From: Bradyrhizobium lablabi
Lineage (GTDB): Bacteria; Pseudomonadota; Alphaproteobacteria; Rhizobiales; Xanthobacteraceae
Direction: 5' to 3'
Assembly: GCF_018129385.1 (NCBI RefSeq)
Contig: NZ_JAFCLN010000010.1
Span: 176,652-240,651 of the forward strand
DNA length: 64,000 nt
In this document: positions 25,323 through 34,289 of the stretch, piece by piece
Position numbering within the stretch: position 1 is the stretch's first letter
How the letters are laid out: the number at the start of each line of letters is the position of its first letter
Notes under the pieces: model-generated
What the model was told of the DNA's origin: nothing
The model's input: only the letters and a program-made list of their open reading frames with translations
The model's database searches: none
Program-made: the position numbers and the translations under genes

Positions 25323-26240
25323 CTACCCGCCCTTCGCGATCCTTCGGCAGTGATCCCACGCCGCGCTCATCAGATTCACGCTCGCTTCCGGCGTGCGGAA
25401 GGCCGAGTGCGCCGACAACGTCACGTTCGGCAGGCTTGTCAGCGGATGATCCTTCGGCAGCGGCTCGATGTTGAAGACGTCGAGGCCCGCGTGGCGGATG
25501 TGGCCGGTCTCCAGCGCCTCGATCATCGCTTCCTCGTCGACGATGGCGCCGCGCGCGGTGTTAACGAAGATCACGCCCGGCTTCATCGCCTCGATGCAGC
25601 CGCGCGAGACGAAGCCGCGGGTCTCGTCGTTCAGCAGCAGATGCAGCGAGATCACGTCGCTCTCGGCGAGCAGATCGTCGAGCTCGAGGAACTCAACGCC
25701 GGTCACCTTCTTCTTCGGCGTCCGGTTCCAGGCGGTAACGCGCATGCCGCTGCCGCGCGCGATCCGCGCCACTTCCGCCGCGATCCCGCCATAGCCGATC
25801 AGGCCGAGCGTCTTGCCGGTGAGCTGCACGGCATCGTCCCGCAGCCAGTTGCCGGCGCGGATGCCGCGGTCCATCTTGGCAAGGCCCCGCGCGCCTTCCC
25901 ACATCAGGGCGATTGCGCATTCCGCCACCGCGGTGTCGCCATAGCCCTTGATCAGGTGAACGTGGATGCCGGTTTCGGCGAGTTCTTCCGGGTTCATGTA
26001 GCTGCGTGCGCCGGTGCCGAGAAACACGACGTGCTTCAGTGCGCCGCACTTTTTCGCAATCGGGGTCGGCAGCGCGGTGTGATCGACGATGGCGATTTCC
26101 GCATCGCCCAGAATCTCCGGATATTGCTCCGGCGTGATATCGGGGTCGCGGTGGATGCGCACCTCGGGATCGCCGGGCTTTTGCAGCTTCTCGAAGATGT
26201 CAGCGAGCGATTCATTTGCATCGACAAAAACACCCTGCAC
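25323..26240 (-). CDS. D-2-hydroxyacid dehydrogenase family protein
   Basis: This 305-residue NAD-dependent D-isomer 2-hydroxyacid dehydrogenase has the Rossmann motif LGLIGYGGIAAEVARIA near 143-159, the substrate-binding region VFVNTARGAIVDEEAM near 220, the catalytic Glu in GLDVFNIEPLP, and a terminal LSAHSAFRT in place of the usual histidine-containing TPHxG. The frame opens at a GTG (26252), but the GTG four codons later has GGAGAG just upstream and is preferred. It follows the M20 hydrolase gene by 24 bases on the same strand. Confidence 0.85.
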   Translation of the reverse strand: MQGVFVDANESLADIFEKLQKPGDPEVRIHRDPDITPEQYPEILGDAEIAIVDHTALPTPIAKKCGALKHVVFLGTGARSYMNPEELAETGIHVHLIKGYGDTAVAECAIALMWEGARGLAKMDRGIRAGNWLRDDAVQLTGKTLGLIGYGGIAAEVARIARGSGMRVTAWNRTPKKKVTGVEFLELDDLLAESDVISLHLLLNDETRGFVSRGCIEAMKPGVIFVNTARGAIVDEEAMIEALETGHIRHAGLDVFNIEPLPKDHPLTSLPNVTLSAHSAFRTPEASVNLMSAAWDHCRRIAKGG

Positions 26241-26264
26241 GGAACTCTCCACTCTTCGCGTTTA

Positions 26265-27515
26265 TCAAGAAGCGACGCCGGCCAGCGCCAGCACGGTATG
26301 CATCAGCACGTTGGCGCCTGCGGTGCAATCGGCTTGCGTGGCGTCTTCCAGCTCGTTGTGGCTGATGCCGTCCTTGCACGGCACGAACACCATCGCCGCC
26401 GGAATTTTGGTATTGAGATTGCAGGCGTCATGCCCGGCGCCCGACGTGATGCGCCGGTGCGAATAGCCGAGCATCTCTGCGGCGTTCTCCACCGCGTCCA
26501 CCAGTTTCGCATTGAAATGCGTCGGAGGCTTGCGCCAGACGAGGTCAAGCTGCACGTCCACCTTGCGCCGCGCGGAAATCTCCGCAACCGCCGCACGCAG
26601 ATCGCGGTCCAGCGCATCCATGATCGCACCGTCCGCGCTGCGGCAATCGACCGTGAAGGCAATCTCGCCGGGGATGACGTTGCGCGAGGGATTTGCGATC
26701 ACGGCTTCCCCGATGGTGCCGACCGCTTTCGGCCCGTGCTTCCTGGCAATAGTCTCCATCGCCAGCACGATCTCCGACAGCGTTGCCAGCGCATCCCGCC
26801 GCAGCGGCATCGGCGTCGAGCCGGCATGGCTCTCGAAGCCGGTGATCTTGCCGTCGTACCACAACACGCCCTGGCCGGAATCGACCACGCCGATGGTCTT
26901 GCCCTCGGCCTCCAGGATCGGCCCCTGTTCGATGTGCAACTCGACAAAGCTGGAAAATTTTTGCGTGCCGACCGCGTCAGTGCCGCGATAGCCGATCGTA
27001 TCCAGCGCCTCGGCCACCGTGACCCCATCAATATCCTTGCGCGACAAAATGTCGTCGGTGGTGAAATCGCCGACATAGGCGGCGGACGCCATCATCGCCG
27101 GCGCAAAGCGCGAGCCTTCCTCATTGGTCCAGTTGCAGATGCAGATCGGCGCATCGGTCTCGATCCCGGCATCGTTGAGGGTACGCACTACCTCCAGCGC
27201 CGCCAGCGTGCCGAGCACGCCGTCATATTTGCCGCCCGTCGGTTGCGTATCGAGATGCGAGCCAAGCCCCACCGGCAGCTTTGACATGTCGCGTCCCTTG
27301 CGCAGGCCGAACATCGAGCCGAGCGTATCGACATGCACTTCCAGCCCCGCCGCCTCGCAAGCGTTACGGAACCAATCGCGCACCTGCTTGTCCTCCGGCC
27401 CCAGGGTCAGCCGCCGCACGCCGCCCCTGGGCGTTGCGCCGAACTTTGCGGTTTCATGGATATCGCCCCAGAGCCGGGCGGAGTCGATCTGGAGGTTGGA
27501 TCCGATTTTTGTCAT
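26265..27515 (-). CDS. Zn-dependent amidohydrolase (N-carbamoyl-L-amino acid hydrolase / allantoate amidohydrolase, M20 family)
   Basis: This 416-residue M20-type amidohydrolase has metal-ligand motifs GLGSHLDTQPTGGKYDG near 84-100, TNEEGSRFAP near 128-137 and SFVELHIEQGP near 189-199, with SGAGHDACN near 383-391 at the C-terminal metal site. This pattern fits L-carbamoylases, ureidoglycolate and allantoate amidohydrolases, which release ammonia or carbamate from N-carbamoyl groups. I cannot choose among these substrates. It is transcribed with the hydroxyacid dehydrogenase. Confidence 0.88.
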   Translation of the reverse strand: MTKIGSNLQIDSARLWGDIHETAKFGATPRGGVRRLTLGPEDKQVRDWFRNACEAAGLEVHVDTLGSMFGLRKGRDMSKLPVGLGSHLDTQPTGGKYDGVLGTLAALEVVRTLNDAGIETDAPICICNWTNEEGSRFAPAMMASAAYVGDFTTDDILSRKDIDGVTVAEALDTIGYRGTDAVGTQKFSSFVELHIEQGPILEAEGKTIGVVDSGQGVLWYDGKITGFESHAGSTPMPLRRDALATLSEIVLAMETIARKHGPKAVGTIGEAVIANPSRNVIPGEIAFTVDCRSADGAIMDALDRDLRAAVAEISARRKVDVQLDLVWRKPPTHFNAKLVDAVENAAEMLGYSHRRITSGAGHDACNLNTKIPAAMVFVPCKDGISHNELEDATQADCTAGANVLMHTVLALAGVAS

Positions 27516-27548
27516 TGAGCGACTTTCGAGGCGGGCAGGGCGTCCGAT

Positions 27549-28466
27549 TCAATGACGCGGCGAGGGCGGCGCGTCAACAACCACGCCGCCGCGGGCCAGC
27601 GAGGCCGCAATCTCGGCGACGCGTTCCACCGCAACCGTATCGGGCGACGTCAGCCAGCTCGCCGCAAAGGTCAGCTTGGGGATTTGCAGGTCGGTCGAGA
27701 GCAATTGCAGTCGCCCGTCCGCGATCTCGTTCTCCACGATCGCGGTCGGGATCACGGCAATGCCAAGCCCCTCGATCGCCATGTGAATGACGGTCGCGAG
27801 CGAAGCGGAGGCGTGCAGCCGCATCGGCGGCAGGTCCGGCCGGTTGAACAGCGACCGCACCATCTCATAAGGCGGCGTCCGGCGCGGGAAGGTGATGATC
27901 GGATGCTTGGCCAGTTCCTGCACTGTGAGCCGTTCCTTGCCGAGCCCGAGCGAGGGCGCGGCCAGAAATCCCACCGAATAGTCGCACAACACGCGGTTGC
28001 TGATGCCGGTCGCGGTCAGCGGCCCCAGCAAAAAGGCCAGCTCGATCTCCTGCGCCAGCAGGCGCGTGCGCAAATTCGAGGTGATGTCGACCTCGATCTC
28101 CAGCGTCAGATTCGGATAGGCGCGATTGACGCTCTTGATCAACTGCGTCAGCCAGGTGTGCACGATGGTCTCGGCGACCCCGAGCCGCAGCACGCCGCGC
28201 ATCGCCGATTGATCACCGACCGCCGCCAGCATTTCCGAACGCAGCCCGATCAGTTTCTCGGCATAGGCCATCATCTGCCGACCGTTCGGCGTCGGCAGCA
28301 CCATGCGGCGATCGCGCTGGAGCAGCTTGACGCCGATCTCCTGCTCGAGCTGCGCGATTCGCTGCGAGATCGCCGGCTGCGTGGTGTTGAGTTTTTGGGC
28401 CGCGCCGCGGAAGCTGCCGAGCGTCACCACCCACATGAAGGTCTCGATTGCCTTGAAATCCGCCAT
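27549..28466 (-). CDS. LysR family transcriptional regulator
   Basis: This 305-residue LysR-type regulator has the N-terminal helix-turn-helix FRGAAQKLNTTQPAISQRIAQLE near residues 19-41 and a periplasmic-binding-protein-like effector domain. It lies just upstream of the amidohydrolase gene on the same strand and faces the DUF1445 gene, so it probably controls both directions. A T-N11-A inverted repeat lies in the divergent gap at 28488-28502. Confidence 0.92.
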   Translation of the reverse strand: MADFKAIETFMWVVTLGSFRGAAQKLNTTQPAISQRIAQLEQEIGVKLLQRDRRMVLPTPNGRQMMAYAEKLIGLRSEMLAAVGDQSAMRGVLRLGVAETIVHTWLTQLIKSVNRAYPNLTLEIEVDITSNLRTRLLAQEIELAFLLGPLTATGISNRVLCDYSVGFLAAPSLGLGKERLTVQELAKHPIITFPRRTPPYEMVRSLFNRPDLPPMRLHASASLATVIHMAIEGLGIAVIPTAIVENEIADGRLQLLSTDLQIPKLTFAASWLTSPDTVAVERVAEIAASLARGGVVVDAPPSPRH

Positions 28467-28487
28467 GCCCTTCCGGCCCGCATCTTG

Positions 28488-28502
28488 ATAAGTCTGATTT
28501 AT
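28488..28502. promoter_or_regulatory. Candidate LysR binding site
   Basis: ATAA and TTAT are separated by seven bases, giving the T-N11-A pattern recognised by LysR-type regulators. It lies 22 bases before the LysR start and 85 bases before the divergent DUF1445 start. Confidence 0.5.
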
Positions 28503-28586
28503 CGTTCTCGATCAAAAACTACGATTAGACATTATGTTAGCCCTGTGTCCCACTTGCTGTCGAGCAAGTCTTGGGCGGGATCGACG

Positions 28587-29408
28587 ATGATCAGCGTTGC
28601 GCGAACAGAACAGCTTATCGATCCCGCGGCCGAGATGCCGCCCAGCGTCGCGGCCCGCCACGCCTGCCGCAACGGCCTGGATGCCACCACCGCCGGCCTC
28701 GCCAACGGCTACGTCCAGGGCAATCTCGCCATCCTGCCGGAAAAGTTCGCGACCGCCTTCCACCGCTTCTGCCAGCTCAATCCAAAGCCGTGCCCGATCA
28801 TCGGCATGTCCGAGGTCGGCGATCCCCGTATCCCTGCGCTTGGCATCGACCTCGACATCCGCACCGACGTGCCGCGCTACCGCGTCTGGCGCGACGGCGA
28901 GGTGATCGACGAGCCGACCGACGTCCTCGCGCACTGGCGCGACGATCTCGTCACCTTCGTGATCGGCTGTTCCTATTCCTTCGAGGAGGCGCTGCTCGAG
29001 GACGGCCTGCCTATCCGCCATGTCGAGCGTAATTTGCGCGTGCCGATGTTCCGCACCAATATCGCCTGCAACGCCGCAGGTCCCTTCGCCGGTCCGCTGG
29101 TCGTCTCGATGCGTCCCTTCAAGCCGGCCGATGCGATCCGCGCCGTGCAGGTCACCTCGCGTTTTCCATCCGTGCACGGCGCGCCGGTTCACCTCGGCCA
29201 TCCGCATGCGATCGGGATTACCGACATCAACAAGCCCGATTACGGCGATGCCGTGCCCGTCGAGGCGGACGAGATCCCGGTGTTCTGGGCGTGCGGCGTC
29301 ACTCCGCAGGCGGTGATCGCGGCCGCAAAGGTTCCATTCGCCATCACGCATGCGCCTGGCCAGATGCTGGTGACCGATCTCAAGAACAAGCAACTTGCCG
29401 TGCTCTGA
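28587..29408 (+). CDS. DUF1445 family protein (putative hydro-lyase / D-glutamate cyclase-like)
   Basis: This 273-residue protein matches DUF1445, which is annotated as putative hydro-lyase and is related to the domain of mitochondrial D-glutamate cyclase that interconverts D-glutamate and 5-oxo-D-proline. Family motifs include ANGYVQGNLAILP near residue 37, IGCSYSFEEAL near 132-142 and FWACGVTPQ near 236-244. It faces the LysR gene and is followed in 83 bases by the substrate-binding protein of an ABC importer, which suggests an amino-acid-like or cyclic-amide substrate. Confidence 0.85.
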   Translation: MISVARTEQLIDPAAEMPPSVAARHACRNGLDATTAGLANGYVQGNLAILPEKFATAFHRFCQLNPKPCPIIGMSEVGDPRIPALGIDLDIRTDVPRYRVWRDGEVIDEPTDVLAHWRDDLVTFVIGCSYSFEEALLEDGLPIRHVERNLRVPMFRTNIACNAAGPFAGPLVVSMRPFKPADAIRAVQVTSRFPSVHGAPVHLGHPHAIGITDINKPDYGDAVPVEADEIPVFWACGVTPQAVIAAAKVPFAITHAPGQMLVTDLKNKQLAVL

Positions 29409-29491
29409 GAGGCAGCCTATGCCGCTTCTTGAGGCTTTACCCATCGCCTTGCGCGTTTCATCGCTAGCTTTCGTCTAACAGGGGAATTGCA

Positions 29492-30736
29492 ATGAAGATC
29501 ACTCGCCGCGACGTCCTGCTTGGTGCCACCGCGACCGCCGCGCTCGCTCCGCTCGGAGCCCGCGCGCAAACTTCGGAAGTGGTGATCGGCGTGATCTATC
29601 CGCTGTCGGGCGCCAGCGCGCAGATCGGCGTCGATGCGCAGAAGGCGTTCGAGACCGCGGCCGACCTGATCAACAAGAACTACGATTTCGAATTGCCGCT
29701 CGCGAAAGGCGAAGGCATTCCCGGCCTCGGCGGCGCCAAGGTGCGTCTCGTCTTCGCCGACCACCAGGCCGATCCGCAGAAGGGCCGCGCCGAAGCCGAG
29801 CGCCTGATCACGCAGGAAAAGGTCTGCGCCGTCATCGGCACCTATCAGAGCGCGGTTGCGGTCACTGTCAGCCAGATCTGCGAGCGGTATGGCGTGCCGT
29901 TCCTGTCCGCCGACAATTCCTCGCCGAGCCTGCATCGCCGCGGTCTCAAATTTTACTTCCGCGCCGCGCCGCATGACGAGATGTTCTCGCAGGCGATGTT
30001 CGACTTCTTCGACGCCATGAAGAAGAAGGGCACCAAGATCGACACGCTGGCGCTGTTCCATGAAGACACCATCTTCGGCACCGACTCCGGCAATGCCCAG
30101 CTCAAGCTGGCGAACGAGCGCGGCTACAAGATCGCGACCGACATCAAGTACCGCGCCAACTCGCCCTCGCTGTCGGCCGAAGTGCAGCAGCTCAAGGCGG
30201 CGAACGCCGACGTGCTGATGCCCTCGAGCTACACCACCGACGGCATCCTCCTGGTCAAGACCATGGCCGAACTCGGCTACAAGCCGAACGCGATCGTCGC
30301 GCAGGACGCCGGCTTCTCCGAAAAGGCGCTGTACGACGCCGTCGGCGACAAGCTGGAAGGCGTGATCTCGCGCGGCAGTTTTTCGCTCGACCTCGCCGAG
30401 AAGCGCCCGATGGTCGGCAAGATCAACGACATGTTCAAGGCCAGGTCCGGCAAGGATTTCAACGACTATTCCTCGCGCCAGTTCATGGGCCTGATCGTGA
30501 TGGCGGAAGCCATCAATCGCGCCAAGTCCACCGATGGCGAAAAGATCCGCGAGGCGCTGGTGGCGACCGACTTGCCGGGCGAGCAGACCATCATGCCCTG
30601 GAAGCGCGTCAAGTTCGACAGCATGGGCCAGAACAACGATGCCGATCCGGTGCTGCTGCAATATATCGGCGGCAAGTTCGTTACCATCTTCCCGCCGCAG
30701 GCCGCCGTCGCGCAAGCCGTCTGGCCGATGAAGTAA
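29492..30736 (+). CDS. Branched-chain amino-acid-type ABC transporter substrate-binding protein
   Basis: This 414-residue periplasmic-binding protein of the HAAT (LivK-like) family has the N-terminal TRRDVLLGATATAALAPLG, a twin-arginine signal ending near ARAQT. The mature start VVIGVIYPLSGASAQIGVD is typical, as is FGTDSGNAQLKLANERGYK. It is the first gene of the operon with two permeases and two ATPases. Ligand unknown; HAAT systems also carry amides, urea and aromatic acids. AGGGGA lies eight bases before the ATG. Confidence 0.9.
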   Translation: MKITRRDVLLGATATAALAPLGARAQTSEVVIGVIYPLSGASAQIGVDAQKAFETAADLINKNYDFELPLAKGEGIPGLGGAKVRLVFADHQADPQKGRAEAERLITQEKVCAVIGTYQSAVAVTVSQICERYGVPFLSADNSSPSLHRRGLKFYFRAAPHDEMFSQAMFDFFDAMKKKGTKIDTLALFHEDTIFGTDSGNAQLKLANERGYKIATDIKYRANSPSLSAEVQQLKAANADVLMPSSYTTDGILLVKTMAELGYKPNAIVAQDAGFSEKALYDAVGDKLEGVISRGSFSLDLAEKRPMVGKINDMFKARSGKDFNDYSSRQFMGLIVMAEAINRAKSTDGEKIREALVATDLPGEQTIMPWKRVKFDSMGQNNDADPVLLQYIGGKFVTIFPPQAAVAQAVWPMK

Positions 30737-30769
30737 GATGCGAAGCGTTCCTCGCCCTGCACACTCGGT

Positions 30770-30876
30770 CCTCATCCTGAGGAGCGGCGTCTTCGCCGCG
30801 TCTCGAAGGATGGCCGCGAGTCCTCCCTTGAAGCCATCCTTCGAGACGCTTGCGTTGCAAGCTCCTCAGGATGAGG
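30770..30876. repeat. Palindromic repeat, family A copy 7
   Basis: CCTCATCCTGAGGAGC and GCTCCTCAGGATGAGG outside, CGTCTCGAAGGATGGC and GCCATCCTTCGAGACG inside. It sits within the ABC operon between the binding-protein and permease genes. That is a common place for a stem that stabilises upstream mRNA and yields more binding protein than permease. Confidence 0.9.
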
Positions 30877-30898
30877 TTCGTCATGCGGAGCCCCGCCC

Positions 30899-31777
30899 AT
30901 GACAGCCGAAACCATCATCCAGAGTCTCGCCAGCGGCCTCCTCATGGGCCTGCTCTACGGGCTGATCGCCGTGGGCCTCGCGCTCATCTTCGGCCTGATG
31001 GACGTCGTGAACTTCGCCCATGGCGAGTTCCTGATGATCGCGATGTACATCACCTTCTTCCTGTTCGCGTTCTTCGCCCTCGATCCCCTGCTGTCGATGC
31101 CGCTGGTGGCGGCGGCGTTATTCGTGTTCGGAGCAGTGGTGTATCTGTTGATTGTCCGCTTCGCCGTGCGCGCCAAAGCCAACGCCGGCATGGTGCAGAT
31201 CTTCTCCACCTTCGGCCTGGCCATCGTGATGCGGGGCCTCGCGCAGTATTTCTTCACGCCGGACTACCGCAGCGTCAATCACTCCTGGCTCGGCGGCAAG
31301 ACCGTCTCGATCGGCGGCATCTTCCTGCCGCAGCCGCAACTCTTCGGCGCGCTGGTGGCGATCCTGGCGTTTGTCGGGCTCTACTTCTTCATCAACCGCA
31401 CCGATTTCGGCCGCGCGCTGGAAGCCACCCGCGAAGACGCCGGCGCGGTCGCATTGGTCGGCATCGACAAGAACCGCGTGTTCGCGCTCGGCTGGGGTCT
31501 CGGCGCTGCGCTGGTCGGCCTGTCAGGCGCAATCATGGCGACGTTCTTCTACATCTACCCTGATGTCGGCGCGTCCTTTGCGCTGATCGCCTACATCACC
31601 GTGGCGCTCGGCGGCTTCGGCAGCGTGTTCGGCGCCTTTGCCGGCGGCATCATCGTCGGCCTCGTCGAGGCGGCCACGGCGCTGATGCTGCCGCCCGCGC
31701 TGAAATCGGTCGGTATCTACGCCGTCTATCTGCTCGTGGTCTTCGTGCGGCCGCGCGGCCTGTTCGGATCGATGTGA
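30899..31777 (+). CDS. Branched-chain amino-acid-type ABC transporter permease (LivH-like)
   Basis: This 292-residue inner-membrane permease has multiple hydrophobic helices. The LivH signature GLALIFGLMDVVNFAHGEFLM is near residues 24-44, and FGRALEATREDAGAVALVGID near 171-191 is the ATPase-contact (EAA-like) loop. The C-terminus contains TVALGGFGSVFGAFAGGI. It is followed with a one-base overlap by the second permease. Confidence 0.92.
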   Translation: MTAETIIQSLASGLLMGLLYGLIAVGLALIFGLMDVVNFAHGEFLMIAMYITFFLFAFFALDPLLSMPLVAAALFVFGAVVYLLIVRFAVRAKANAGMVQIFSTFGLAIVMRGLAQYFFTPDYRSVNHSWLGGKTVSIGGIFLPQPQLFGALVAILAFVGLYFFINRTDFGRALEATREDAGAVALVGIDKNRVFALGWGLGAALVGLSGAIMATFFYIYPDVGASFALIAYITVALGGFGSVFGAFAGGIIVGLVEAATALMLPPALKSVGIYAVYLLVVFVRPRGLFGSM

Positions 31778-32751
31778 TGGACAGCTTTCATCAACGCCGT
31801 CGCCGCGACCTCTTCGTCGCCTTCATCTTCGCAGGCCTCGCCGCGCTGGCGCCGCTGTTCGTCAAGGACGTCTACGTCCAGAACATCATGGTGCTCACCC
31901 TGATGTATGCCGCGCTGTCGCAGAGCTGGAACATCCTCTCAGGCTATTGCGGCCAGATATCGCTCGGCCATGCGCTGTATTTCGGTATCGGCGCCTACAC
32001 GACCGCTTTGTTATTCACTAAGTTCGGCGTGCTACCATGGTTCGGCATGCTCGCCGGCGGCGTCATCTCGGCGCTGATTGCGATGGGTCTCGGCTATCCC
32101 TGCTTCCGCCTGCGCGGGCACTATTTCGTCATCGCTACCATCGTGATTGCCGAGATCGGCTTGCTGCTGTTCCACAACTGGACCTGGGCCGGCGCCGCGC
32201 TCGGCATCGACATCCCGATCCGCGGCGACAATTGGCTGACCTTCCAGTTCACCCGCAGCAAGCTGCCGTACTTCTACTTCGCGCTGGCGCTCGCCTGCGT
32301 CGCCTGGTTCGTCACCTGGTGGCTGGAAGATTCCAAATGGGGATTCTGGTGGCGCGCGGTGAAGGATAATCCGGACGCCGCCGAAAGCCTCGGCGTCGTC
32401 GTGTTCAATTCCAAGATGGGCGCAGCCGCGGTCTCCGCCTTTCTGGTCGCGATCGGCGGCAGTTTCTATGCCCAGTTCGTCTCCTATATCGACCCCGAAA
32501 GCGTGATGGGCTTTCAGTTCTCGCTGCTGATGGCGCTGCCCGCAGTGTTAGGGGGCATCGGCACACTCTGGGGCCCCGTGCTGGGCGCCGTCATCCTGAT
32601 CCCGCTCACCGAACTGACGCGCTCCTATATCGGCGGCTCCGGCCGCGGCGTTGACCTCATCGTCTATGGCGGCCTGATCGTGCTGATCTCGCTGGCGCGC
32701 CCGCAGGGCCTCGTCGGTCTGTTCTCCTCGCGCAAGGTGCCGGCACAATGA
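31777..32751 (+). CDS. Branched-chain amino-acid-type ABC transporter permease (LivM-like)
   Basis: This 324-residue permease is the partner of the preceding gene. Visible motifs are YCGQISLGHALYFGIGAYTTA near 54-74 and GFWWRAVKDNPDAAESLGV near 190-208, the family's cytoplasmic loop. The start is the ATG at 31777, overlapping the previous stop (TGATG); a GTG one codon earlier is also possible. Its stop overlaps the next start as ATGA, so all four transport genes are translationally coupled. Confidence 0.92.
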   Translation: MDSFHQRRRRDLFVAFIFAGLAALAPLFVKDVYVQNIMVLTLMYAALSQSWNILSGYCGQISLGHALYFGIGAYTTALLFTKFGVLPWFGMLAGGVISALIAMGLGYPCFRLRGHYFVIATIVIAEIGLLLFHNWTWAGAALGIDIPIRGDNWLTFQFTRSKLPYFYFALALACVAWFVTWWLEDSKWGFWWRAVKDNPDAAESLGVVVFNSKMGAAAVSAFLVAIGGSFYAQFVSYIDPESVMGFQFSLLMALPAVLGGIGTLWGPVLGAVILIPLTELTRSYIGGSGRGVDLIVYGGLIVLISLARPQGLVGLFSSRKVPAQ

Positions 32752-33479
32752 CGGCGCTCCTGGAAACCCGCGCCGTCTGGCAGCGCTTCGGCGGCCTCGT
32801 CGCCAACAGCGATGTCTCGATCAAGGTCGAGCGCGGCGAAATCGTCGGCCTGATCGGCCCCAACGGCGCCGGCAAATCCACGCTGTTCAACTTGATCGCG
32901 GGCGCGCTGCCGCCCACGCAAGGCTCGATCTGGTTCGACGGCGAGGACGTCACGAGGTTGCCGGCCGCCGAGCGCTGCGAGCGCGGCATCGGCCGCACCT
33001 TCCAGGTGGTGAAAAGTTTCGAGACCATGACCGTGATCGACAACGTCATCGTCGGCGCGCTGGTCCGCAACACCGTGATGAAGGTGGCACGGCGGAAGGC
33101 CCACGAGGTGCTGGAGTTCTGCGGCCTCGGCGCGCGCGCCGACGTGCTCGCCAGCGATCTCATCCCGTCGGAAAAGCGCCGCCTCGAAGTCGCCCGCGCG
33201 CTCGCCACCGAACCAAAACTGCTGCTGCTCGATGAATGCCTCACGGGTCTCACGCCGATCGAAGCCCAGAAGGGCGTCGAACTCGTGCGCAAGGTGCGCG
33301 ACACCGGCGTCACCATCCTGATGGTCGAGCACGTCATGGAGATCGTGATGCCGCTGGTCGACCGCGCCATCGTGCTCGATCTCGGCAAGGTGCTGGTTGA
33401 GGGCAAGCCCACCGACGTCGTTCGCGATCCGAAAGTGATCACAGCCTATCTGGGGGACCGTCATGCTGTCGGTGCATGA
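32748..33479 (+). CDS. ABC transporter ATP-binding protein (LivG-like)
   Basis: This 243-residue ATPase has Walker A GPNGAGKST near residues 37-45 and Walker B LLLLDECLTGLTP. The ABC signature is degenerate, reading LIPSEKRRLEVARAL where LSxGxxRRLE is usual. LivG proteins do vary here. It overlaps its neighbours on both sides (ATGA upstream, 17 bases downstream). Confidence 0.92.
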   Translation: MTALLETRAVWQRFGGLVANSDVSIKVERGEIVGLIGPNGAGKSTLFNLIAGALPPTQGSIWFDGEDVTRLPAAERCERGIGRTFQVVKSFETMTVIDNVIVGALVRNTVMKVARRKAHEVLEFCGLGARADVLASDLIPSEKRRLEVARALATEPKLLLLDECLTGLTPIEAQKGVELVRKVRDTGVTILMVEHVMEIVMPLVDRAIVLDLGKVLVEGKPTDVVRDPKVITAYLGDRHAVGA

Positions 33480-34167
33480 AGTCACCACCGCCTATCAGGG
33501 GCTGGTCGCGATCTCCTCCGTCAGCATTGAGGTCGCCAAGGGCGAAATCGTCTGTGTCGCCGGCGCCAACGGCGCGGGCAAGTCCACGCTGCTGAAATCC
33601 ATTGCCGGCGCCGAGCGGCCGCGCTCCGGCACGGTCACCTTCGACGGCAACCGCATCGACGGCATGGCTCAGCATCTGATCACGGCCCGCGGCATTGCCT
33701 ATGTGCCGGAAAACCGCCGGCTGTTTCCACGCCTCTCGGTGCACGACAATCTTCGCCTCGGCAGCTACCTCTACCGCAGCCAGGCCGACCGCGAGGCGCC
33801 GCTCGATCTCGTCTTCAAATTGTTCCCGCGCTTGTCCGAACGCCTCGAGCAGCGCGCCGAGACACTGTCCGGCGGCGAGCAGCAGATGCTGGCGATCGGC
33901 CGCGCTTTGATGACGCGCCCGCGGCTGTTGATGCTGGATGAGCCCTCGCAGGGCATCATGCCAAAGCTGGTCGACGAGATTTTTCAGGCCGTCAAACGCA
34001 TCCGCGACGCCGGCATGACCGTGCTGATCGTCGAGCAGCGCATGGCCGAATGCCTGGAAATCGCCGACCGCGCCTACATCCTGCAAACCGGCCGCGTGCT
34101 GATGCAGGGCAGGGCGGCCGAGATCGCCGTCAATCCTGACGTCCGCAAGGCGTATCTGGGATTGTGA
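33463..34167 (+). CDS. ABC transporter ATP-binding protein (LivF-like)
   Basis: This 234-residue second ATPase of the importer has Walker A GANGAGKST near 34-42, signature LSGGEQQMLAIGRAL near 137-151, and Walker B RLLMLDEPSQGI. The motif YVPENRRLFPRLSV fits LivF. The last gene of the operon, it is followed by a strong palindrome at 34185-34268 that may terminate transcription. Confidence 0.93.
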   Translation: MLSVHEVTTAYQGLVAISSVSIEVAKGEIVCVAGANGAGKSTLLKSIAGAERPRSGTVTFDGNRIDGMAQHLITARGIAYVPENRRLFPRLSVHDNLRLGSYLYRSQADREAPLDLVFKLFPRLSERLEQRAETLSGGEQQMLAIGRALMTRPRLLMLDEPSQGIMPKLVDEIFQAVKRIRDAGMTVLIVEQRMAECLEIADRAYILQTGRVLMQGRAAEIAVNPDVRKAYLGL

Positions 34168-34184
34168 GTGGGCTGACGTTGCCT

Positions 34185-34268
34185 CGTAGGATGGGTAGAG
34201 CGAAGCGAAACCCATCCTCTTCTGCGCCCTCAATTTGATGGGTTTCGCTGCGCTCTACCCATCCTACG
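34185..34268. repeat. Palindromic repeat, family E
   Basis: CGTAGGATGGGTAGAGCGAA pairs with its inverted copy ending TACCCATCCTACG, with AGCGAAACCCATC and GATGGGTTTCGCT inside. The long, near-perfect stem comes 17 bases after the livF stop and may act as a terminator. Confidence 0.88.
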
Positions 34269-34289
34269 CTTTGCCTAGTTGGAATTATT

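Noticed and set aside
25140..27284. 714-codon open frame on the plus strand
   Set aside because: It starts in the tartrate-dehydrogenase-like gene and runs antisense through the hydroxyacid dehydrogenase and M20 hydrolase genes, both of which have intact motifs.
29417..30775. 452-codon open frame on the minus strand
   Set aside because: It is antisense to the binding-protein gene, which has a signal peptide and family motifs.
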